From Candidatus Peregrinibacteria bacterium (lineage in GTDB: Bacteria; Patescibacteriota; Gracilibacteria; UBA1369; LOWO2-01-FULL-3), in the NCBI GenBank assembly GCA_016186245.1, contig JACPLZ010000054.1, positions 1-11,731 of the forward strand: a stretch of 11,731 nt of DNA, given 5' to 3'. Of this stretch, positions 7,403-11,731 are shown in pieces. The notes under the pieces are model-generated. The model was not told where the DNA came from. It made no database searches and saw only the letters and a list, made by a program, of their open reading frames with translations. Each line of letters starts with the position of its first letter. Positions within the stretch are counted from its first letter, which is position 1. The position numbers were made by a program, and so were the translations under genes.

Positions 7403-8186
7403 AAATTGCTGCACTACGGAGTTTACCCTGAGCTTGTCGAAGGGTCGACTGCGTTATTTCGGCAAACTGCCAGCACATGTTAAAAATGGCGCGCTGGCTG
7501 TTGGCGATTTCGCTGCTTTCGATGATCATTCCTATCAGTTCATCTTTAAAAGATATGATGGCTACTTTGTCATCATAGATATTTATTTCGTTGGTAAAAT
7601 CAAACTGTTTTGGCGGGAGGAGCCGCATCTCGCGACACGCCGATTTGTCCTGTGCGTGGACAAGTTCTCCCGCTTTGTCTTTTGGGCAGATTCCTTTGAG
7701 GAAGATCTTTTTTTTGACTCTTTTTGCTATATATTCGTCATCATAGTTTGGCCAATGGATGCGGATTTCATAAGAATTTGAATAATTGAGAATATCTGTT
7801 TTGCTGGTAAGAGTATCCGCGTAAATCAGTTTTATTCCTTCCAGGCCTTCAAAATAGCGGACACGCGGATGATTGATCTCACCTGTGAGTCTGCGGAATT
7901 TTGGAATGGAGCGTCGCAGATCGTTAGTCCTTTTTTCAAATTCTTCTAACAGAATTTCCGGGTTGATGCTGCTGAAATACCGGATTTTGTCCTGGTTGAA
8001 AAAACTGACAAGCCCTTTTTGCTTTAGTTTTTCAAGGATGTCGTAGGCGGTAACTCTGTTTATCCCTGCGATATGCGCGATATCGGAAACCGGTGCTGTG
8101 CCTTTTTGGGTGCAGGCGAGGTAAACTTTGGATTCTTTGTCGGTAAGTCCAAGGCTGATTAATATGTCGATAAGCTGTTTATCCAT
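7338..8186 (-). CDS. TrmB-like transcriptional regulator with repeat-derived C-terminal tail
   Basis: DNA-binding regulator: residues 8-70 form a winged helix-turn-helix (LGLTDKESKVYLACTQKG, then AHIAGINRVTAYDILEKLKQKGLV with the recognition helix, and a wing DKIRYFSS). A short coiled-coil linker (80-100) follows, then a C-terminal domain (105-243) beginning PRVRYFEGLEGIKLIY, the kind found in many CPR TrmB-like proteins where it probably senses a ligand or mediates dimers. The natural end is probably near WQFAE (residue 243). After it the frame reads STLRQAQGKL, the antisense translation of a REP-like palindrome at 7426-7444, then about 25 Pro/Ala-rich residues encoded antisense to gatA, so the repeat probably removed the original stop. 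A perfect inverted repeat sits immediately before the start codon. holA lies upstream on the same strand, 36 nt away. The regulated genes are unknown. Confidence 0.88.
   Translation of the reverse strand: MDKQLIDILISLGLTDKESKVYLACTQKGTAPVSDIAHIAGINRVTAYDILEKLKQKGLVSFFNQDKIRYFSSINPEILLEEFEKRTNDLRRSIPKFRRLTGEINHPRVRYFEGLEGIKLIYADTLTSKTDILNYSNSYEIRIHWPNYDDEYIAKRVKKKIFLKGICPKDKAGELVHAQDKSACREMRLLPPKQFDFTNEINIYDDKVAIISFKDELIGMIIESSEIANSQRAIFNMCWQFAEITQSTLRQAQGKLRSAAIFRDSPAPRPQSKVAPPQIAAP
7426..7444. repeat. REP-like palindrome CCCTGAGCTTGTCGAAGGG
   Basis: The element CCCTGAGCTTGTCGAAGGG has complementary ends CCCT/AGGG and internal GAGCTTGTC, and is a repeat type widely scattered in bacterial genomes. 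It lies between the convergent gatA and TrmB-like genes, within the latter's reading frame, where it encodes STLRQAQGKL on the minus strand. It may serve both genes as a terminator-like hairpin. Confidence 0.8.
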
Positions 8187-8204
8187 GTTGTAGAAATTTA
8201 CAAC
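8187..8204. promoter_or_regulatory. Perfect inverted repeat at the TrmB-like gene start: candidate operator
   Basis: GTTGTA, six bases (GAAATT), then TACAAC, ending flush against the ATG (8186) of the winged-helix regulator. The 6-6-6 symmetry spans under two helical turns, a common design for a dimeric HTH repressor site. An autoregulatory operator is the natural reading but is inference; it could instead be an RNA hairpin covering the start codon. Confidence 0.45.
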
Positions 8205-8222
8205 CGGAGTGAAGTTTAACAG

Positions 8223-9200
8223 CTATGCCGGCTGGCAGCAATTGATAATTAATTTTTCGATGGCCAGCATGAGCTCTCTGTTGTCGGTGGCGTAAGTTTT
8301 GATGAGGCCGGTTTTGAAATTATGATCGATTTCGAGGAGGTCATTATGAATTTTCTCAAGTTTTTGAGAATTGAAATTTCGTGATTGTTCTGCGGTTTTT
8401 TGAATGACAAATGGATGCTGCTGAAGTTTTTTACCGATGTTGAAGGTTTTTTCGCCTTTGCTGATGAGATCCTGTACCTGCAGCAGGATGCGGAAATGAC
8501 GTACTATCATGAAAAAAATTCCCATAAGCTCTTCACCGCTTTCGCAAAGAATTGAAAATATCTTCAGTGACTGTTTTTGATTTTTTTGGGCGATGGCGTC
8601 TGTGAGCTTAAAAATTGATGAAGAAAGAGATGAAATGGAAATGTCTTCGATCATCTGTTGAGTGATTTCCCTGCCGTTGGCGTGAGTTTTGAGTTTTTCG
8701 AGCTCGTTATTGAGCGACCAGAGGTCGCTGCCGCAAAATTGGCCGAGATAGTTGGCGTTGGCGAAACTGATATTGATTTTGCGTTTTTGGGCTTCGTCAA
8801 ATATCCATTTGGAAATGGTTGCCGGATGCGGGGGATTGAATTCCGTCACTTCGCCGATTTGGGAGATTTTTTTATAGAGGGAGGTGCGTTTGTCGGCCGG
8901 TTTTGTTTCATAAAAAACGATGATACATTCTTCGGCGGAGCTGTCGAGGCTTTCAGCAATTTTTTTCTGATCCTCCGCATCGGCCTCTTCCAGAAAATCT
9001 TTGATGATGATCAGTCTTTTTTCTGAAAACAGGGGGAGCGCGCCGATATTGGTTATAAATTCGGATAGATTTATATTGTTTCCATCGATTATTTCCAGCG
9101 TTTCATGGCTGTATTTTCTGGTGAATTCTTTCTGCCAGTGTTTTATTTTTTGACTGCTGGTGTAGCTGTTTTCGCCGTGGAAAAGGTAGATGTGTGGCAT
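8223..9200 (-). CDS. holA: DNA polymerase III subunit delta
   Basis: HolA is the clamp-loader subunit that opens the beta sliding clamp during replication. The 325-aa protein has the family's layout: an N-terminal AAA+-like domain starting IYLFHGENSYTSSQKIK (the lookalike of a P-loop without a working Walker A), the clamp-contacting stretch GALPLFSEKRLIIIKDF (about 53-69), LWSLNNELEKL (159-169), and the C-terminal collar domain from about 190 with SSSIFKLTDAIAQKN, MGIFFMIVRHFRILLQVQDL and a final TDNRELMLAIEKLI. Length and motif order are normal. The start ATG 9200 lies 6 nt downstream of a perfect TATAAT, which again suggests a leaderless message. It diverges from the DGR target gene, sharing a 101-bp intergenic region. 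Confidence 0.93.
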   Translation of the reverse strand: MPHIYLFHGENSYTSSQKIKHWQKEFTRKYSHETLEIIDGNNINLSEFITNIGALPLFSEKRLIIIKDFLEEADAEDQKKIAESLDSSAEECIIVFYETKPADKRTSLYKKISQIGEVTEFNPPHPATISKWIFDEAQKRKINISFANANYLGQFCGSDLWSLNNELEKLKTHANGREITQQMIEDISISSLSSSIFKLTDAIAQKNQKQSLKIFSILCESGEELMGIFFMIVRHFRILLQVQDLISKGEKTFNIGKKLQQHPFVIQKTAEQSRNFNSQKLEKIHNDLLEIDHNFKTGLIKTYATDNRELMLAIEKLIINCCQPA

Positions 9201-9206
9201 GGGAGT

Positions 9207-9212
9207 ATTATA
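9207..9212 (-). promoter_or_regulatory. -10 box (TATAAT) for holA, leaderless spacing
   Basis: On the minus strand TATAAT at 9212-9207 is followed by ACTCCC and then the ATG. The expected transcription start coincides with the start codon. No good -35 hexamer is present at 16-18 bp. The 6-nt spacing is the same as that of the gatC promoter. Confidence 0.5.
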
Positions 9213-9243
9213 TTGATGAAAAAGAATTTATATTAAAACCCTC

Positions 9244-9271
9244 TTGACAAAATTGAATAATCATATATACT
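9244..9271 (+). promoter_or_regulatory. Consensus sigma-70 promoter of the DGR target gene
   Basis: TTGACA at 9244-9249, a 16-bp spacer, then TATACT at 9266-9271. This is the best promoter in the window: a perfect -35 and a 5/6 -10. Transcription would begin near 9278, leaving about 24 nt of leader before ATG 9302. The leader has no convincing Shine-Dalgarno sequence. Confidence 0.75.
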
Positions 9272-9301
9272 AGAGATGATAATTTTTAAACAGTTTTTTC
9301 T

Positions 9302-10015
9302 ATGGAAATTCCAAAATCATTGAAGTCGGCTGCTCTTGCCCTTTCTCTCACACTTGGCAGCGGTGCTGCTGCAGAAGCTAAAGAAAAACCGGTACCTCCT
9401 GTTCCTGCTGACGTGCGTGCGCAGGGTGGAGATGCGGTGGTTGATTGGATGATCGATAAGGGTGTGATAACAGCAGAAGAGTTACAAAAGCATGTTGCGG
9501 GGAAAGTTTCCGGCGCTGCAGAGGCGGTTGCAGATGTGGCTGAAGGAAGTACACTTTTAAATAGATTTCGTTCTCAATATGATGCATTACCTGATACTGC
9601 CTTTAAAGTTGGCGTAAAGCCTTCATGGAAAGCTGTTGCTGCAAAACTGACATCGGATGTTTTGGCAAAGGCAAATAAACTTGAAGATCCGAAGATATAT
9701 GGAGTTAATGGTGAGGGACAGCTTTTAATGGGGGACGGTGGAAACGAAGTGCCGAGTTTTACTCTTGGAAAGAATTATTTTGACTCCAGGAGTGCCACCA
9801 AAGTACATGGTTTAAGCCTAATGACTGAAGGTGAATATAGAGCTTTCAATAATGGCAATATGGAATTAGAAGGATTTACATGGCTTGAAGGTGGTGAAGC
9901 GTCTTCCGTTGCGTTGGATGGATGTTGGAATGTGCGCGTTTTTGTGCGCGAGGGCAGTCCGAAGTATGAGAGCAGTCGCCTTGGCGTGCGGCGCGTGCTC
10001 AGGGTTTCCCTTTAA
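9302..10015 (+). CDS. Secreted DGR variable protein, probable C-type-lectin-fold C-terminus
   Basis: Target protein of a diversity-generating retroelement. Residues 1-26 are a classical signal peptide: Lys5/Lys8, a hydrophobic SAALALSLTLGSG core and an AEA cleavage-like site, so the product is exported. Residues 27-120 are a helical, Ala-rich region. Residues about 130-237 resemble the C-type-lectin-like fold typical of DGR targets, with KVHGLSLMTEGEYRAF (160-175) like the GLRLPTEAEY segment and a C-terminal LGVRRVLRV. The variable region covers residues 200-235; its substituted residues are D206, C208, R212, F214, R216, G218, S219, Y222, S224 and R226, each matching an Asn codon in the template, while the W209, N210 and LGVRRV scaffold is kept. 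Binding of varied ligands at the cell surface is the expected role. Own strong promoter; no avd or RT follows. The ligand is unknown. Confidence 0.88.
   Translation: MEIPKSLKSAALALSLTLGSGAAAEAKEKPVPPVPADVRAQGGDAVVDWMIDKGVITAEELQKHVAGKVSGAAEAVADVAEGSTLLNRFRSQYDALPDTAFKVGVKPSWKAVAAKLTSDVLAKANKLEDPKIYGVNGEGQLLMGDGGNEVPSFTLGKNYFDSRSATKVHGLSLMTEGEYRAFNNGNMELEGFTWLEGGEASSVALDGCWNVRVFVREGSPKYESSRLGVRRVLRVSL
9899..10007 (+). repeat. DGR variable region (VR)
   Basis: Aligned without gaps to 10234-10342 (offset 335): 87 of 109 bases are identical. Of 22 differences, 20 sit where the template has A (12 A to G, 3 A to C and 5 A to T or thereabouts); the two others are C to T at 9902 and G to T at 9933. 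The 19 bases 9979-9997 (C-C-TTGGCGTG-CGGCGCGTG) are unchanged and GC-rich, as expected for an initiation-of-mutagenic-homing region near the 3' end. The VR ends 8 bases before the stop codon's end, at the extreme 3' end of the gene, the usual position. Confidence 0.93.
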
Positions 10016-10233
10016 CATTTGAACTTTTAATTTTCTTTTATTTTTTATCTTTGTTTTTTTAATAAAAAGTTTTATTGTCAGAATGCGTGGTGAATAGTCA
10101 CCGGTCAGCTTTTTCCAGTAATTCCGGCTCTCCGGCTACCACGAGCTGTTCTTTCAAAAAGCGTCTATGTTCCTTTCTGCTGCATACGTGATGGCTGCGG
10201 CTGTCTCCGTGTTACGGACAGGCTTTCTCAATT
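10016..10233. other. Spacer between VR gene and TR, probable 5' part of the template RNA
   Basis: No convincing gene here. 10019-10060 is very T-rich. A perfect AT-rich palindrome AATAAAA-AG-TTTTATT lies at 10061-10076, 54 nt after the VR; hairpins after the VR are known to stimulate homing in DGRs, but this one is weak and may be chance. A second hairpin GGTGA-ATAG-TCACC is at 10089-10102, and a bulged stem (CTGT, CCG / CGG, ACAG) at 10201-10221 lies just before the TR. The GC content rises sharply from about 10085 to the TR, as in a structured RNA. The longest frame here is about 50 codons with no recognisable product. Confidence 0.5.
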
Positions 10234-10342
10234 GCGCCTTCCGTTGCGTTGAATGGAAATTGGAATGGAAACGTTAATGTGAACGAGAACAATCCGAAGA
10301 ATGAGAACAGAAACCTTGGCGTGCGGCGCGTGATCAAGGTTT
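10234..10342 (+). repeat. DGR template repeat (TR)
   Basis: The invariant template that an error-prone reverse transcriptase copies, misreading adenines, to rewrite the VR. It has 33 adenines, 20 of which differ in the VR. Read in the VR frame it gives LNGNWNGNVNVNENNPKNEN then RNLGVRRVIKV: 11 Asn codons, all AAC or AAT, which cannot mutate at A into a stop codon, a design typical of DGR templates. Ten of the 11 are changed in the VR. It is in the same orientation as the target gene, 226 bp after the VR end, and is not itself part of a plausible gene. Confidence 0.93.
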
Positions 10343-10505
10343 ATTTGCTATGTCTGTTTTTGAGTGGGATAGTTTTGGTTTACTGTTAGCCATAAATATC
10401 TAATGCGCAGTTGTCTATTTTGGCGTGCAATCATCATGTAAGTCTTGAAAAATTCATCGGAAATGATATGGTAAGTATCTCCTTTATTTTTTAACAAAAA
10501 CCATA
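10343..10505. other. TR-to-HNH intergenic region with a possible promoter
   Basis: This should hold the 3' part of the template RNA, used by DGRs for priming. No gene is supported; the minus-strand frame across 10348-10638 shows no known motif and mostly lies antisense to the HNH gene. A possible promoter for the HNH gene is TTGAAA (10445-10450), 16 bp, TATGGT (10467-10472) preceded by TG (10464-10465), an extended -10; transcription would begin near 10479, 27 nt before ATG 10506. No reverse transcriptase start is present here, where one is common. Confidence 0.4.
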
Positions 10506-11525
10506 ATGATTGATCCGAAAATTCTTCATCAGAAATTTGTTCAAATGGGCAGACAGAGAAATAAATTAATGTATGAAATGCTCGCGATACTTCCCGATAT
10601 TTATGAAAGTGAAATTTGGAAAAAGTATGCGGCAACAATAGAGGAATATGCTGGAAAACTTGGTGGAATACCTGGAAGTGTTGTCAGAAAAAGACTGAAT
10701 TTGGAAAAAACTTTGGAGAATAAACCTTTTCTTAAAGAAGCGATCAAAGATGTCGGAATTCATAAGGTCTATGCGGTTGCCAATATTACTACTCCGGAAA
10801 ATGATGAAGCCATGGCTGACAAATTGAAGCATATGAGCAAATCAGCGATAGTAACTTTTGCAAAAGAGATGAGAAAAAAGAAAATGAATAAAACTGAAAA
10901 TGATGATTATACGATGAGACTTTGTAATACCTGCGAAGCAATACCTGAAGAAATTACTATCAAAATGGATGCTGAGATGACTTTTCTGTTTAAAAAATTG
11001 AAACAAAAATTGGGGGATAAAATTAATAATCGGGATTTTCTAAAAAATCTGCTTTTGAAGCTTGTAGATGAGGAATTTCCAAAAGCTCGTCCCGGGACGA
11101 ACTTGGCAGAAAAGGAAAAAAATGATGAAATAACAAATACTGTCATGGTGAGCCTGTCAAACCATGATACTGAAAAATTGCATGGATCCCGAAACAAGTT
11201 CGGGATGACACGGTTAGACAAACCTATAAGTCGCCACATTCCAGCACCAAAAAAACGCCAAGAGCTGGCCAAAACCAGTGGTCATTGCGCCTATCCAAAT
11301 TGCAATCATCCACCGGAAAACTGGCATCATCGCGATCGATTTTCACAATCAAAAAGCCATGAATCCGTAGTGCCGCTCTGTAAAAATCACCACGAATTCA
11401 TGCATAATGGACTGATTAAAAATGAATTGGCGGAACCGAAAACTTGGCAGATTGATATTAAAAATCCAGTCACAAATAACATCGATCTTGCCTATAGGAA
11501 GCATTGGCAGGAGGCGCTGCTATAA
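10506..11525 (+). CDS. HNH endonuclease-domain protein with unknown N-terminal domain
   Basis: Residues 245-305 form an HNH nuclease: a zinc-binding CAYPNC (261-266), the metal/catalytic HH of WHHRDRF (274-275), and the closing PLCKNHHEFMH (290-300), giving C261, C266, C292 and H295/H296. Such domains cut DNA with a divalent metal. The N-terminal 1-195 is a helical domain of unknown function (opening MGRQRNKLMYEMLAILPDIY, later CNTCEAIPEEITIKMDAEM), seen by impression in CPR HNH proteins and possibly DNA-binding. The linker 195-240 is not native-looking: it translates REP-like palindromes in frame (RPGTNL, MVSLSNHD, GSRNKFGMT). It directly follows the DGR template; a link to mutagenic homing is possible but unproven, and a stand-alone homing or defence nuclease is equally likely. 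No RT motif (such as YxDD) is in it. Confidence 0.85.
   Translation: MIDPKILHQKFVQMGRQRNKLMYEMLAILPDIYESEIWKKYAATIEEYAGKLGGIPGSVVRKRLNLEKTLENKPFLKEAIKDVGIHKVYAVANITTPENDEAMADKLKHMSKSAIVTFAKEMRKKKMNKTENDDYTMRLCNTCEAIPEEITIKMDAEMTFLFKKLKQKLGDKINNRDFLKNLLLKLVDEEFPKARPGTNLAEKEKNDEITNTVMVSLSNHDTEKLHGSRNKFGMTRLDKPISRHIPAPKKRQELAKTSGHCAYPNCNHPPENWHHRDRFSQSKSHESVVPLCKNHHEFMHNGLIKNELAEPKTWQIDIKNPVTNNIDLAYRKHWQEALL
11088..11211. repeat. Three REP-like palindromes inside the HNH gene linker
   Basis: CGTCCCGGGACG (11088-11099) is a perfect 12-bp palindrome. At 11144-11166 CATGGT...ACCATG flanks GAGCCTGTCAA, a widespread REP-like type. At 11186-11206 ATCCCGAA and TTCGGGAT flank ACAAG, followed by GACAC, the same architecture as the elements at 1204 and 11556. 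All three lie in one open reading frame and encode RPGTNL, MVSLSNHD and GSRNKFGMT. Confidence 0.75.
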
Positions 11526-11555
11526 AAAAATCTTGCTTACTATGACAAATTTATA

Positions 11556-11584
11556 GAGATCCTGAAACGAGTTCAGGATGACAC
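11556..11584. repeat. REP-like palindrome identical to 1204-1232
   Basis: Arms ATCCTGAA and TTCAGGAT around ACGAG, with GAG before and GACAC after. All 29 bases equal the copy at 1204-1232. It lies 31 nt after the HNH stop codon, where it could serve as a transcript end, and its right arm founds the 49-bp tandem array that follows. Confidence 0.85.
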
Positions 11585-11731
11585 AGGAGAAGGAGAAGGG
11601 ATTTTTGCGAGGCAAAAATCTGCAGGATGACACAGGAGAAGGAGAAGGGATTTTTGCGAGGCAAAAATCTGCAGGATGACACAGGAGAAGGAGAAGGGAT
11701 TTTTGCGAGGCAAAAATCTGCAGGATGACAC
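11574..11731. repeat. 49-bp tandem array, open at window end
   Basis: CAGGATGACAC recurs at 11574, 11623, 11672 and 11721, an exact 49-bp period with three full units and a fourth cut by the window edge. Each unit contains a purine-rich GGAGAAGGAGAAGG stretch and a perfect 9-bp hairpin GATTTTTGC-GAG-GCAAAAATC (for example 11600-11620). The first unit begins in the right arm of the preceding REP-like element, the same way as the 23-bp array at 3557. There is no gene in 11526-11731. Confidence 0.9.

Noticed and set aside
3484..7480. Loose resemblance between 3484-3530 and 7402-7480 (AAAATTGC, CGG, GTC, CGTT, TTTGCC/GGCAAA order)
   Set aside because: Too many mismatches to claim a shared element by eye; a computed alignment would be needed.
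7434..7781. Plus-strand 115-codon frame opposite the TrmB-like gene
   Set aside because: Shadow of the regulator; it begins inside a REP-like palindrome and shows no motif.
8658..9026. Plus-strand 122-codon frame opposite holA
   Set aside because: Phe-rich antisense shadow of a clearly conserved holA.
10061..10076. Rho-independent terminator after the DGR target
   Set aside because: The stem is entirely A/T with a 2-nt loop and no T-tract after it; the T-rich tract precedes it.
10125..10277. Roughly 50-codon open frame running from the spacer into the TR
   Set aside because: No ribosome-binding site or familiar motif, and it reads the TR in a frame different from the VR; better explained as structured non-coding RNA.
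10348..10638. A 96-codon minus-strand frame between the TR and the HNH gene as a possible accessory (Avd-like) gene
   Set aside because: Nearly half is antisense to the HNH gene; it has no helical-bundle pattern or recognisable motif and would oppose the template RNA.
11574..11731. CRISPR array or iteron origin
   Set aside because: The 49-bp units are identical over their full length with no variable spacers, and no replication gene is nearby.

Overview
The window is bacterial, uses TGA as a stop (ftsX and its neighbour end in TGA), is compact with many 4-nt gene overlaps, and carries dense palindromic repeats. Gene styles (a TrmB-like regulator of the short two-domain kind, FtsX without FtsE beside it, a RibL-like nucleotidyltransferase, leaderless-looking promoters, a diversity-generating retroelement) fit a Patescibacteria/CPR genome. 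That placement is inferred from gene character, not from a phylogenetic marker.

Layout. 2-1159 (+) is the 3' part of a single-pass membrane protein with a coiled-coil-like outer domain. 1167-1267 is an inverted pair of REP-like palindromes. 1326-3473 (+) is a long RelA/SpoT-type (p)ppGpp synthetase whose hydrolase active site looks decayed. 3539-3687 is a 23-bp tandem array that runs into and truncates recO. On the minus strand an overlapping operon reads 5630 to 3625: small 3-TM protein, nucleotidyltransferase, ftsX, recO. Divergent from it, gatC and gatA (+, 5656-7402) encode two subunits of the tRNA amidotransferase. The TrmB-like regulator (-, 7338-8186) converges on gatA and overlaps its end; holA (-, 8223-9200, DNA polymerase III delta) lies upstream of the regulator.

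The standout region is 9244-10342: a diversity-generating retroelement (DGR) target and template. A consensus sigma-70 promoter drives a secreted protein (9302-10015) whose last 38 codons are a variable region (VR, 9899-10007). A 109-bp template repeat (TR, 10234-10342) lies downstream in the same orientation. The two match at 87 of 109 positions, and 20 of the 22 differences fall at adenines of the TR, the hallmark of adenine-specific mutagenic homing. No reverse transcriptase or Avd gene is visible in the window; the place where the RT often sits holds an HNH endonuclease gene (10506-11525). That gene carries in-frame REP-like palindromes in its linker and is followed by another repeat-derived tandem array (49-bp unit) running off the window end.

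The housekeeping genes act in translation quality (GatCA), replication (HolA), recombination (RecO), division/cell wall (FtsX) and stress signalling (Rel). The DGR cassette and HNH gene look like an accessory island next to holA.
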